Source: Gammaproteobacteria bacterium (GTDB taxonomy: Bacteria; Pseudomonadota; Gammaproteobacteria; Eutrophobiales; Eutrophobiaceae). From it: 33,393 nucleotides of DNA. The translations under genes and the position numbers were made by a program. How positions within the stretch are numbered: the stretch's first letter is position 1; every line of letters starts with the position of its first letter. The DNA lies in contig JAJDUB010000004.1 of NCBI GenBank assembly GCA_022826885.1, forward strand, positions 1 through 33,393, written 5' to 3'. A model generated the notes under the pieces. That model was not told the DNA's origin, did not search any database, and saw only the letters and a program-made list of their open reading frames with translations. This document shows, one piece after another, positions 8,030 to 16,292 of this stretch.

Positions 8030-9088
8030 ATGGCCAACCAGGCAGACATGCAGGAGATGATCGAACTGTTCGAGGCGGAGTTGCGGCTCTGCCGGCTGGA
8101 TTCGAGCCAGAAGCTCGCCGTGCTCTCGGAAGGTGAAAACCTGAAGGATTACGCCGAAGCATTCCTGCGCGCCGGCGATAACCTGGGCGCGGAGACGGCC
8201 CATGTCCATCTCGCCTCCGCGAATACGGCAGGCGCCGACGCCTACCTGGGAGATCTCAGCGGCAATCCGCTCACAAACAACCCGGCAGCCCTGGCCATAC
8301 TGAAAGAGGCAGACCTGGTTATCGACCTGGTATTCCTGCTGTTCTCCGCCGAACAGATAGAGATACAGCGCGCCGGCACGCGCATGTTGCTGGTGGTCGA
8401 ACCCTTCGAGATATTGAAACGGCTGTTTCCCACCGAGGCCATGCGCCGCCGGGTGGAAGCGGGTGAGCGGCGCATGCAGGCGGCGCGGACCTTGCGTTTC
8501 ACCAACCGGGCCGGCACCGACGTCGTCTATGAACTGGAGCAACTCGACGGACCGCCGCCCAGGTGCATTCTTACCGAGTATGGTTATACCGAGACCCCGG
8601 GGCGCTGGGACCACTGGCCCAGCGGTTTTCTCGCATCCACCGGTACCGCGACCGGAGTCGAGGGCCGGGTAGTGATGGACGCCGGCGATTTAATCCTGCC
8701 GCAGAAAGAAGTGGTGCAGACGCCCATCGCGTTCACCATCAGGGACGGTTACATCACCGGCATTGACGGTGGCGCGGACGCCCGGCGGCTGGCCGAATAC
8801 ATGGAAAGCTTCGACGACCCCCGCGCCTTTGCCGTCTCTCACATCGGCTGGGGTCTGAACGAGGACGCAAAATGGGACGCGACGTTGCCGGGAATCTGTA
8901 TGGACGGGCGCGCCTATTACGGCAACGTCCTGTTCTCCACCGGCCCCAACACCGAGTTCGGCGGCGACAACGACACCGCCTGCCACCTGGACCTGCCCAT
9001 GAAAAACTGCTCCCTGTGGCTGGACAACGACATAATCGTCAGGGACGGTGAAGTAATTCCCGAAGACCTACGAGCACGAGGACATTAA
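8030..9088 (+). CDS. NicX/M29-like metal-dependent enzyme (2,5-dihydroxypyridine dioxygenase family)
   Basis: A 352-residue protein of the leucyl-aminopeptidase (M29)/2,5-dihydroxypyridine 5,6-dioxygenase superfamily. Counting from ATG 8030, candidate metal ligands are H271 (in SHIGWG), H319 and D321 (in CHLDLP), with E183 and H195 in the central EYGYTETPGRWDHWPSG segment. As I recall it, NicX of Pseudomonas uses E177, H189, H192, H265, H318 and D320; order and spacing agree well, except that the position of the second central His is Ser198 here. The protein has no signal peptide. Its place between a luciferase-like monooxygenase and RidA favours a ring-cleaving or amide-hydrolysing catabolic role over general peptidase work. 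Exact activity is unproven. Confidence 0.75.
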   Translation: MANQADMQEMIELFEAELRLCRLDSSQKLAVLSEGENLKDYAEAFLRAGDNLGAETAHVHLASANTAGADAYLGDLSGNPLTNNPAALAILKEADLVIDLVFLLFSAEQIEIQRAGTRMLLVVEPFEILKRLFPTEAMRRRVEAGERRMQAARTLRFTNRAGTDVVYELEQLDGPPPRCILTEYGYTETPGRWDHWPSGFLASTGTATGVEGRVVMDAGDLILPQKEVVQTPIAFTIRDGYITGIDGGADARRLAEYMESFDDPRAFAVSHIGWGLNEDAKWDATLPGICMDGRAYYGNVLFSTGPNTEFGGDNDTACHLDLPMKNCSLWLDNDIIVRDGEVIPEDLRARGH

Positions 9089-9091
9089 TCA

Positions 9092-9481
9092 ATGATTGAA
9101 GCACTGAGCTCAGAAAACCTGCCCGCTCCCCGGTTCCGCTACTGCCCGCTGGTCAAGGCCGGCCCGTTCTATAAAACCGCCGGCATGATCGCCCTGAACA
9201 AGGAGACCGGCCAACTGGAACCGGGCGGCGCCGGTCCGGAAACCGCCAGGATCCTCAGCAACCTGCTGGAAGCCTTGCCGGATTTCGGCCTGTCCCTGGA
9301 CGACATGGTCAGCGCAACCATCTTCACAACGCAGATGGACCGGTTCCCGGAAATCAACAAGTCCTGGGAAGCCGTCTTCAGCGCCGACATGCGCCTGCCC
9401 GCCCGTTCGGCCGTCGGCGCCACCGCATTGCCCATCAACGCCGCGGTGGAGATGGAGTTCTGGTTTTACAGGCAGGATTAG
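9092..9481 (+). CDS. RidA/YjgF/UK114 family protein (enamine/imine deaminase)
   Basis: The 129-residue length and the C-terminal PARSAVGATALPINAAVEMEF segment identify the RidA family. Arg105, the residue that binds the carboxylate of the imine substrate in catalytic RidA proteins, falls at position 105 here in PARSAVG. Family members hydrolyse reactive enamines/imines to ketones and ammonia; RutC-type members act in pyrimidine-ring breakdown. The gene begins three bases after the NicX-like stop, so it is tightly coupled to it. That coupling suggests a pathway step that releases ammonia or an aminoacrylate-type product, rather than general housekeeping. Confidence 0.9.
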   Translation: MIEALSSENLPAPRFRYCPLVKAGPFYKTAGMIALNKETGQLEPGGAGPETARILSNLLEALPDFGLSLDDMVSATIFTTQMDRFPEINKSWEAVFSADMRLPARSAVGATALPINAAVEMEFWFYRQD

Positions 9482-9521
9482 GAAGCAGCCGTCCGGGCCG
9501 CGTCTTTAATCACTGGAACAG

Positions 9522-10103
9522 ATGATGAAAATCTACGGTGACATCAATTCCGGCAATTGCCTCAAGGTGAAGTACACCGCTGATCACCTGGGGCTTGATT
9601 ACGAGTGGATAGCCGTTGACATCACGCAGGGTGAAAGCCGTACCCCGGACTTTCTGGAGATTAATCCACAGGGACAGGTGCCGGCTATACAGCTTGAGGA
9701 CGGGCGTTGCCTGGCCCAGTCCAATGCAATTATCCGCTATCTTGCTCAGGGAACCGCTTTATTACCCGAGGATGCTTACCTGCAATCAAAGGTGGACGAA
9801 TGGCTGTTCTGGGAACAGTACAGCCATGAACCCTATATCGCGGTCTGCCGGTTTCACATGCTGTACCAGGGAAAACCCCGGGAGGCGCGGGAACAATGGC
9901 GGGTGGAACGCGGCGAGCAGGCACTGGATTACATGGAAAATCACCTTGCGGGCCGCCAATGGCTGGCTGGAGACACATTCACTATTGCTGACATTGCACT
10001 ATTGGCTTACACTCGGGTTGTGCACGAGGGGGGCTTTGATTTGGAAACCCGTCAAAATGTGCGCCAATGGGTACAGGATTGTGAACGACTTTTATCACTT
10101 TAG
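9522..10103 (+). CDS. Glutathione S-transferase family protein
   Basis: The 193-residue protein has a thioredoxin-fold N-terminal domain (MMKIYGDINSGNCLKVKYTA) with the typical GQVPAIQLEDG cis-proline loop and the LAQSNAIIRYLA glutathione-binding segment, followed by an all-helical C-terminal domain (WLAGDTFTIADIALLAYT, the N-capping box region). Position 11-13 (S-G-N-C) supplies the possible catalytic Ser or Cys. ATG at 9522 or the adjacent ATG at 9525 can serve as start. It follows RidA by 40 bp and precedes the redoxin by 38 bp, so it is probably co-transcribed. Likely roles are glutathione conjugation, isomerisation or ring-product handling in the catabolic cluster. Confidence 0.88.
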   Translation: MMKIYGDINSGNCLKVKYTADHLGLDYEWIAVDITQGESRTPDFLEINPQGQVPAIQLEDGRCLAQSNAIIRYLAQGTALLPEDAYLQSKVDEWLFWEQYSHEPYIAVCRFHMLYQGKPREAREQWRVERGEQALDYMENHLAGRQWLAGDTFTIADIALLAYTRVVHEGGFDLETRQNVRQWVQDCERLLSL

Positions 10104-10141
10104 CAGCCTGTCAGTCACAGAGATGTTTACCAGCGCCGGGA

Positions 10142-10825
10142 TTGGCGCCGGAGTGTAACCTGAAAAAGATCCTTAAAGGTTTTGCAGCAGTCGCGATTAT
10201 CCTGGGCCTGGCCGGTGCGGCCGTCATGCTGGACACCCCTCCCACCGCGCTTTTCGGTGGCAAGGTTATCGGACTCCTTGAAGATCCTGTTACCAGCGGT
10301 ATGTTCGTTTCCGAAGATACGGATGTTTTCAGCCCCGGCCTGCCAATCGGCGCCCGGTTCCCGTCCATCCGGGCGCTCTATATGGGACGGGAGATCACCA
10401 GTATCGACCAATTCATGGGCGAGCGCGGGGCAGTCTTCGTCGCGGTACGCTCGGCGGACTGGTGACCCTACTGCAAGAGGCAACTCGTGCAGTTGCAGGA
10501 ACAGGCAGCGGACTTCGAGAAAGCCGGTATCGGCATTGTTGCGATTACTTACGATGCGCCGGAGTTGCAACAGGTGTTCATTGATGCTGCTTCCATTACC
10601 TATCCGCTGCTCTCGGATATCGATGCGGTAACCATCAAGACCCTCGGCATCCTGAACGAGCGGTACGAACCGGGGGATACGGCATACGGTATCCCTCACC
10701 CCGGGGTATTCGTAGTTGATTCGGAGATGAACATCGCCGGCAAGATCTTCGTCGAGGAATACCAGGTGCGGGTGGACGGCGAGGGCACACTCGCCTACGC
10801 GCTGCAAGTCCTGGACGGGATTTAA
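10142..10825 (+). CDS. Candidate selenoprotein: membrane-anchored redoxin (AhpC/TSA, thioredoxin fold) with in-frame UGA in a UPYC motif
   Basis: One frame runs from TTG 10142 to TAA 10823-10825 (227 residues) with a single interruption, a TGA at 10463-10465. Reading the TGA as residue 108 gives SADW-U-PYCKRQLVQL, so it replaces the first Cys of a CPYC redox motif (partner C111). Both sides of the TGA are typical redoxin: upstream FPSIRALYMGREITSIDQF and GAVFVAVRSADW, downstream GIGIVAITYDAPELQQVF, YPLLSDIDAVTIKTLGI and GIPHPGVFVVD. The N-terminus has one hydrophobic helix (about residues 12-30) and should anchor it to the membrane. Selenocysteine at this position is known in several bacterial thioredoxin-fold families. 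The alternatives are a pseudogene made by a single TGC-to-TGA change, or a sequencing error. The start codon is uncertain (TTG; no strong ribosome site). The 3' end overlaps the convergent gene by 4 bp. Confidence 0.75.
10466..10508 (+). promoter_or_regulatory. Candidate bacterial SECIS hairpin after the UGA
   Basis: Directly after the TGA, GCAACT (10480-10485) pairs perfectly with AGTTGC (10491-10496), closing a five-base loop CGTGC whose second base is G. The loop begins 20 bases past the UGA. A lower stem CTGC (10471-10474) with GCAG (10505-10508) can form below an internal loop. A small apical loop with a G in the first two positions at this distance is what is described for bacterial SECIS elements read by SelB. 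A competing fold, ACTGCA with TGCAGT (10470-10475/10488-10493) enclosing GAG-GCAA-CTC, is also possible. Confidence 0.5.
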
Positions 10826-12180
10826 TCCTTCTCCATCAACTCCCTGGTAACGCCTTCGTAGAGCGAGGCGTCGATCATTTCCGGTAAGTGGATAGTCCTG
10901 AGATCGGCCACGTCATCCATGCCCTGAAGCGGCGCTGTTGGCGGATTGTCCGGTTCGCCCAGTTGTGCGGACCGCTCCGCGTTGGTGGCGCCGATCTTCT
11001 GCCCTTCCCGCAGATAATCCGGCTTGCCGTCCGCCTCGCGGAATAACGGCATGACTTCCTCGGCAAATATCTGCATGTTTTTCATGGCCATCCAGTTCGG
11101 CATGGGGCCGGAAGGTGAACCGGCGCAGAGCACGCCGCCGGCGCCGAGTTCGTCGCAATATTCCGCATAGCCTTCCGCCACTGTCTGCGGTGAGCCGACA
11201 ATGATATACCCCTGCTTAATCAGGTCGTCATAGGTCAAATCCATGGGCGCCTTGGCGCCCTTGTCGCGCACGGCAGACCAGTAGCCGCGGAAGGATCGGT
11301 CGCTCATGTAACCCGGCGGGAAGTAATGGCTGGACTTTATCTTGAGACCGGTATTGAACAGCCATTGCATGTGGGCCTTGGCTTCCCGATGCGCCTGTTT
11401 ATCGGTTTCGGCGACATAAGTGGGGATGGCCGCCATACACTGGTCCCTGGGTAAGTCGTATCCGCAAATCTCCGCTTCCTCCTTCAACTTGTCGAAGGCC
11501 CACTTGCACATCCAGGTCGGTGCGAAGATCATCATGTAGGTATACCGGTTCCTGGCGCATTCACGCAGGGTTTCCAGGGAACCCATGCCCGGCAGCCACA
11601 CCGGCGGGTGGGGCTTCTGTATGGGACGCGGCCAGACGTTGACGTTGGGGATATAGTAATGCTTGCCCTGCCAGGTAAACGGGCCGGGTTCGGTCCAGGC
11701 CTTGAGAATCAGTTCATTGGCCTCCCAGAACCTCTCTACGGAGTCCGTGGGCGGTACGGGATTGTTGAAATACTCGCAACCGATGCCGCGCACGAAGCCG
11801 GATATGATGCGCCCGCCGGAGATCACGTCCAGCATGGCGATCTCTTCGGCGACCCGCACCGGGTTCCCGTGCAACGGAATGGCATTGCCCACGATGCCGA
11901 CTGGCATGCGTTGCGTACGGGTAACGACCATTGCCGCGATCAGGTTGGGAGACGGCATGGTGCCGTAGGCATTGGCGTGGTGTTCATTGACGATGGCGCC
12001 GTCATAACCGTATTTTTCCGCCGCGACAAGGAGATCGATATACTCGTTGTAGAGCTGGTGTCCTCGGGTGGGGTCGTAGTGCTCGTTGGAAAGCGTGACC
12101 CAGGATGAATCGAATTCGCTGGATTTGGGTACGAAACCATAGGGCATCAAATGGAAAAAATAGAATTTCAGCTTGTTCAT
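10822..12180 (-). CDS. LLM-class flavin-dependent oxidoreductase (second, long form)
   Basis: This 452-residue protein is a luciferase-like monooxygenase by the N-terminal FYFFHLMPYG strand, the GYDGAIVNEHHANAYGTMPS segment, the GNPVRVAEEIAMLDVISGGR helix and GFVRGIGCEYF, which aligns with the flavin-phosphate region. KPHPPVWLPGMGS precedes the last part of the barrel. It is about 100 residues longer than the forward-strand paralogue and clearly a different subfamily. Its start forms an ATGA overlap with the alpha/beta hydrolase stop (12180), so both are translated together. The 3' end overlaps the redoxin gene by 4 bp (ttaa), tail to tail. Probable monooxygenase of the catabolic cluster; substrate unknown. 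Confidence 0.88.
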   Translation of the reverse strand: MNKLKFYFFHLMPYGFVPKSSEFDSSWVTLSNEHYDPTRGHQLYNEYIDLLVAAEKYGYDGAIVNEHHANAYGTMPSPNLIAAMVVTRTQRMPVGIVGNAIPLHGNPVRVAEEIAMLDVISGGRIISGFVRGIGCEYFNNPVPPTDSVERFWEANELILKAWTEPGPFTWQGKHYYIPNVNVWPRPIQKPHPPVWLPGMGSLETLRECARNRYTYMMIFAPTWMCKWAFDKLKEEAEICGYDLPRDQCMAAIPTYVAETDKQAHREAKAHMQWLFNTGLKIKSSHYFPPGYMSDRSFRGYWSAVRDKGAKAPMDLTYDDLIKQGYIIVGSPQTVAEGYAEYCDELGAGGVLCAGSPSGPMPNWMAMKNMQIFAEEVMPLFREADGKPDYLREGQKIGATNAERSAQLGEPDNPPTAPLQGMDDVADLRTIHLPEMIDASLYEGVTRELMEKD

Positions 12181-12980
12181 CAGTCGTTCTCCTGAATGAA
12201 CTTCAATATCGCAACAGCGGTGTCATTGGGGCGTTCGATGCAAAGCGCATGGCCCGTATCCGGGATGGTGACCGTACCGGCGCCGGGTATCACTTCGGCA
12301 AACCGGTCGGCCATTGCACCGGGAACCAGCCGGTCATCCTCGGCTTTCACTACCAGGGCCGGACAGTCGAGTCGTTGCAGGCGATGTTCCAGGGCCAGGT
12401 TGTAACGCGGCGACCAGATCAGCTTGGCGAAGGTGGAAGCTTCATAATGGGCCTGGCAGATCTCGTCAAAATCATCCGGGTCGGGCGCCACCGTTTCCAA
12501 CGCCGCCTTGTCGTTGAACAGTAAATCGACCAGTTCCTCCGGCAGCAGCTTGAAAAAGTCGACGCCCGGATTGTCAGGCAGGCGCAGCCCGATGGGGACG
12601 ATCAGGGTCAGTGATTTCAGACGCCGGGGATAATAGGATGCGAATTCCGCCGCGGTCCATCCCCCCAGGGACCAACCCACCAGGTGGAAATCCAAGATAT
12701 CCAGTTCGGCCAGAAATTGATCATAGTGAATGACGAGATCGTTGAAATTCTGCAACCAGTCCGGACGCGGCGTTTCGCCGAAACCCGGGTGTTCCGGCGC
12801 GATAAAATCAACCGACTCCGAAAACCGCTCGTACATGGGCAGCCACATCCGGGTCGAACCGGCGCCGTGCAGGAACAGCACCGGCTCACCGCTGCCTTTG
12901 CGCCGGTAGGCCGTGCTCAGGCCGTTCACATCGATAAACTGCGGTTGCGTGTAATAATTACGCGGCTTGGGAACATCCAT
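12180..12980 (-). CDS. Alpha/beta hydrolase
   Basis: The 266-residue protein has the classic fold features: oxyanion segment LFLHGAGSTRMW, the HPGFGET turn, nucleophile elbow GWSLGG with Ser104, acid D215 or D216 in KAEDDRLVP and His244 in DTGHAL. The general build is that of the RutD/NicD/MhpC type of ring-cleavage-product or N-acyl hydrolases; the exact substrate cannot be told from sequence alone. AAGGGG about eight bases before the ATG supports the start. The gene is coupled to the luciferase-like enzyme by an ATGA overlap, so the hydrolase probably acts on the product of that oxygenase or the one before it. Confidence 0.88.
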   Translation of the reverse strand: MDVPKPRNYYTQPQFIDVNGLSTAYRRKGSGEPVLFLHGAGSTRMWLPMYERFSESVDFIAPEHPGFGETPRPDWLQNFNDLVIHYDQFLAELDILDFHLVGWSLGGWTAAEFASYYPRRLKSLTLIVPIGLRLPDNPGVDFFKLLPEELVDLLFNDKAALETVAPDPDDFDEICQAHYEASTFAKLIWSPRYNLALEHRLQRLDCPALVVKAEDDRLVPGAMADRFAEVIPGAGTVTIPDTGHALCIERPNDTAVAILKFIQEND

Positions 12981-13024
12981 GCCTGTTACCCCTTTTTATT
13001 CAAAAATATGTGTACGCCGGGCTC

Positions 13025-14227
13025 TCACACTTTCAGTCTGAAATGCGCCGGCGGATTGTCATGTAATATTCTGCTGACGGCAAGCATTGCAATGATACTG
13101 ATGATCGCGGAAACGGAAAAGAGGATAAACGACGGGTCGTAGTGCCCTGTTTTTTCCAGCAGGCAGCCGCCCGAATAGCTTCCGAGGATTGACCCGCCGT
13201 AGCCGAAAGTGAAGATCACTCCCAGTGCTTTTCCGGAACTGTGAGTCGGCACAATCATCGCCGCAATGCTCATTATGGTTACGATGACCTGCGAGTGTCC
13301 CCAGGTAATCATGGTGATGACGGCAACGGTCATCCATAGCGGCATGTGCGATGCCAACAGCAGGATGAGAATCCCCGTGCAGGCCAGGATGCCTCCTGAG
13401 ACACATAACAGGACTATGCGGCGCAGGTTCGTGCACAGGAAACCGGTGATCAGCGAGGCGGGAATTGCCGCGATGCCGAACATGGTGGCGCCGGCGCCGA
13501 TTTCCGCCGGAGAATAGTTGTAAACCTCGCCCAGAAATACGGGGACCCAGGTAAGCACGCCGTAGAGTTCGACAAACAGGATGCAGGCGCTGAACGCCAG
13601 GAGCATGACGCAGGGATTGCGTAACAGACCGGCAATGGTGACGCCGCCTTCATTGCGATCGGTTTTGTCCGGAGTAGCTGTTTGCGGCAGGTTTCTCAAC
13701 AACGGGATGGATACTACGAAGAGCAGCAAAAAAGACAACGAGTAAATACGCGCCGTCCAGCGCCAACCCATTGCATCGGCCAGTATCGGCGTCATGAACA
13801 AGGCCAGGGCGATACCGACGTTGAGTGAACCGTTGATGTAGCCGATACCCTTCCCTACCTGTTCAGCCGGCATGTACTTGGGAATGGAATCGACCACGGC
13901 GATAAATATGATGGCGATACCGATGGAAACCAGTATTCTCAATACCAGCAGGACATGGTAGTTATTGCCGAACGTTCCCAAGATACCGAGAACGCCGACA
14001 CCAAAAAGGCAAACTGAGATAACAGGCACTGCTCCCCATCTGTCCGTGACAGAGCCTGCGGGTAAACTCGCCAGGCACCTGATAACGGTGTAAGCCGTCA
14101 TGAACAACCCCGCCTGGGCATAACTGATTTGCAGTTCGTCAACGAAAATCGGGATCATCGAAGGTATTTCGAATACCTTGATGAAGGCGAACAGGATGGC
14201 GAAATTAACCAGCCAGATGATTTTCAT
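13025..14227 (-). CDS. MFS transporter
   Basis: The 400-residue protein has about twelve hydrophobic segments. A typical MFS loop is seen after TM2 (LPAGSVTDRWGAVPV, matching the G-x-x-x-D-R-x-G motif), and the central loop follows TM6 (RNLPQTATPDKTDRNEGG). Its ATG overlaps the stop of the TauE/SafE gene (ATGA, 14224-14227). The alpha/beta hydrolase begins 44 bp downstream. The place in the operon points to import or export of the pathway compound. It is not a close duplicate of the MFS protein at 4728-5876. Confidence 0.88.
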   Translation of the reverse strand: MKIIWLVNFAILFAFIKVFEIPSMIPIFVDELQISYAQAGLFMTAYTVIRCLASLPAGSVTDRWGAVPVISVCLFGVGVLGILGTFGNNYHVLLVLRILVSIGIAIIFIAVVDSIPKYMPAEQVGKGIGYINGSLNVGIALALFMTPILADAMGWRWTARIYSLSFLLLFVVSIPLLRNLPQTATPDKTDRNEGGVTIAGLLRNPCVMLLAFSACILFVELYGVLTWVPVFLGEVYNYSPAEIGAGATMFGIAAIPASLITGFLCTNLRRIVLLCVSGGILACTGILILLLASHMPLWMTVAVITMITWGHSQVIVTIMSIAAMIVPTHSSGKALGVIFTFGYGGSILGSYSGGCLLEKTGHYDPSFILFSVSAIISIIAMLAVSRILHDNPPAHFRLKV

Positions 14228-15000
14228 AAGGAGCCTGCATATAAATTTGTACCTTCAAGAATCATTTTCAAGCCGAGAATAAAAAGAGACAGGTATAAAA
14301 TTTTATACACCAGCTCCTCGGACAGCTTGTCCAACAGCCAATAGCCCAGCTTGACCCCCAGCGGAGCGATCGGCATCAGTATCAACGAGGTCGTTAAATT
14401 GCGCATGGTGAACAGGTCCAGGTAACTGTAGGGTATCAGTTTCACGTAATTGATGAAGAAGAAAAACATGACCATGGTGCCGATCATGGTTTTCTTTTCC
14501 AGGCGTTGCGGGAGCATATAGACGCTCAGCGGGGGACCGCCGGCATGTACCTGGGTGCTGGTAAACCCGGCCACGCCGCCCCAGAAATAACCGCTTGCCT
14601 TCCCGGGCCGGGAACCGCGCGCAGACAGGCGCAACCAATGGTTGAGGCTGAAACTGACGGCGATGATCCCGACCATGATGCGTATGTGGTCTTCCGTCAG
14701 TTTGCCCATCAGAAGGGCGGCAAGAGCAATGCCAATGACGCTGCCCGGTATCAGAACCTTCAGGTGGGAAACGTCAAAACTGTGGCGGAAATTCCATGCG
14801 GCCAGGATGTCCATGACACACAGGATCGGCAGCAGGATGGCGGCGGCCGTGATCGGATCGACCGCGAATGACATCAGGGGAACGGTAATCGCGCCGAGAG
14901 TCCCGGCAAAGCCTCCCTTGGCTATGCCGACAAACAGGACTGCGGGGACGGCAATGAAGTAAAAGAGCGGGTCTGTGATAAACTGCATGGCGTGGGCCAT
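14224..15000 (-). CDS. TauE/SafE (TSUP) family membrane permease
   Basis: Starting at ATG 15000 the protein has about 258 residues, the usual size of the sulfite/sulfonate exporter family, with around eight hydrophobic helices. The repeated motif of the family is visible: FVGIAKGGFAGTLGAITVPLM in the first half, and GVAGFTSTQVHAGGPPLSVY in the second half. In-frame codons upstream to 15063 exist but would overlap the divergent amidase gene. A second Met at 14988 is an alternative start. Members export sulfite or small organic acids/sulfonates. It leads the reverse operon TauE-MFS-hydrolase-LLM. A released anion, possibly sulfite or a carboxylate, may be its cargo; this is inference. Confidence 0.87.
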   Translation of the reverse strand: MAHAMQFITDPLFYFIAVPAVLFVGIAKGGFAGTLGAITVPLMSFAVDPITAAAILLPILCVMDILAAWNFRHSFDVSHLKVLIPGSVIGIALAALLMGKLTEDHIRIMVGIIAVSFSLNHWLRLSARGSRPGKASGYFWGGVAGFTSTQVHAGGPPLSVYMLPQRLEKKTMIGTMVMFFFFINYVKLIPYSYLDLFTMRNLTTSLILMPIAPLGVKLGYWLLDKLSEELVYKILYLSLFILGLKMILEGTNLYAGSL

Positions 15001-15044
15001 TATACAGTCAACTATCGAGAATGGAGATTTACAGGAATCCAGGC

Positions 15045-16292
15045 ATGACTTCAGCAAACACATCCAGACTCAGAATAACCGCTGACCGGCTCTGGTCATC
15101 TCTCATGGAAATGGCCGAAATAGGGAAAACTCCGCGCGGAGGTTGTAACCGCCAGGCCCTGACCGATGAGGACAAACAGGGAAGGGACCTGTTCGTTTCC
15201 TGGTGTAAGGCTGCCGGATGCACTGTTACCGTTGACAACATGGGTAATATCTTTGCCCGGCGTCCGGGCAGGAACAACTCACTGCCCCCTGTTATCGCCG
15301 GTTCCCACCTGGATACACAGCCGACCGGTGGGAAATTCGACGGCGTTTACGGCGTGCTTGCCGGACTGGAAGTCATCCGCACACTGAACGACAACAAGCT
15401 GGACACGGAACACCCTGTTGAAGTGATCTCCTGGACCAACGAGGAAGGCGCTCGCTTCCCGCCGGCTATGCTGGGTTCGGGCGTCTGGGGAGGCGCGTTC
15501 GGCCTGGAATACGGGCACGGCCGGACGGATAAGCAAGGCAGGACCGTAAAGGAGGAACTGCAACGGATCGGTTACTTCGGTTCTGCCGCATGCTCGCCAA
15601 GACCGCTCAGGGCTGCATTCGAGGTACATATCGAACAAGGACCCATCCTGGAACAGGAGGGCATCCGGATCGGCATCGTGAACGGCGTACAGGCAATCGG
15701 CTGGTATGACCTGATCATCGGGGGCGTGCCGTGCCACGCGGGAACGACGCCGATGGAGGTGCGCCGCGACCCGTTCATGTCCTTGCACGGGATTCTCGAC
15801 AAGCTCTACCAGCTCGCCGATGATTTCAAACCCTGGGCAAGAATGACCTTCGGCGATATCAGGGCTGAACCCGGCGCGCGCAATACCGTCCCCGAACGTT
15901 TGATCATGACTGTCGATATGCGCCACCCCGACCGGGAACAGTTAGTGCATATGGAGCGGATCATGCGGGAAATCATCGCAAATGAATGCGGCAAATACCG
16001 GCTGGCCGGGGAAGTAAGACAGGAACTCGATTCAGCCGCAATCAGTTTTCATGAGGATTGCATTAACGCAGTGCGCAATGCAACTGCATCACTGGGGTAC
16101 TCCTGCAGGGAGATGGTCAGTGGCGCGGGGCACGATTCCGTAAACGTCTCCAGGGTAGCGCCGACCAGCATGATATTCATCCCCTGTGAAGGCGGACTAA
16201 GCCACAACGAGGCCGAAAACGCCCGCGAGGAAGATGTGGAAGCCGGCTGCAACGTGCTGCTGCACGCCATGCTGGAAATGGCGATAACCTAG
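15045..16292 (+). CDS. Zn-dependent N-carbamoyl-amino-acid amidase/hydantoinase-carbamoylase (M20 family)
   Basis: About 415 residues from ATG 15045, chosen because AGGAA (15033-15037) lies seven bases upstream; ATG 15021 has no good ribosome site. Di-metal ligands of the family are all visible: H88 in GSHLDTQPTGGKFDGVYG, bridging D99 in the same segment, the EE pair at 133-134 in TNEEGARF, H195 in HIEQGP and the late His at about 387 in GGLSHNEAE. GAGHDSVNV is another family signature. This branch contains N-carbamoylases, beta-ureidopropionase and allantoate amidohydrolase, which split off carbon dioxide and ammonia from carbamoyl/ureido compounds. It fits breakdown of a ureido intermediate in this cluster. 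It converges with the lipoprotein gene and overlaps it by four bases. Confidence 0.92.
   Translation: MTSANTSRLRITADRLWSSLMEMAEIGKTPRGGCNRQALTDEDKQGRDLFVSWCKAAGCTVTVDNMGNIFARRPGRNNSLPPVIAGSHLDTQPTGGKFDGVYGVLAGLEVIRTLNDNKLDTEHPVEVISWTNEEGARFPPAMLGSGVWGGAFGLEYGHGRTDKQGRTVKEELQRIGYFGSAACSPRPLRAAFEVHIEQGPILEQEGIRIGIVNGVQAIGWYDLIIGGVPCHAGTTPMEVRRDPFMSLHGILDKLYQLADDFKPWARMTFGDIRAEPGARNTVPERLIMTVDMRHPDREQLVHMERIMREIIANECGKYRLAGEVRQELDSAAISFHEDCINAVRNATASLGYSCREMVSGAGHDSVNVSRVAPTSMIFIPCEGGLSHNEAENAREEDVEAGCNVLLHAMLEMAIT

Noticed and set aside
10142..10825. Two separate short genes, or a frameshifted pseudogene
   Set aside because: Both halves are in the same frame, joined only by one TGA, and together make one complete redoxin; no indel is needed.
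14999..15004. TATAAT on the reverse strand just before the TauE/SafE start
   Set aside because: It overlaps the start codon and has no -35 at a suitable distance, so it is probably not the promoter.
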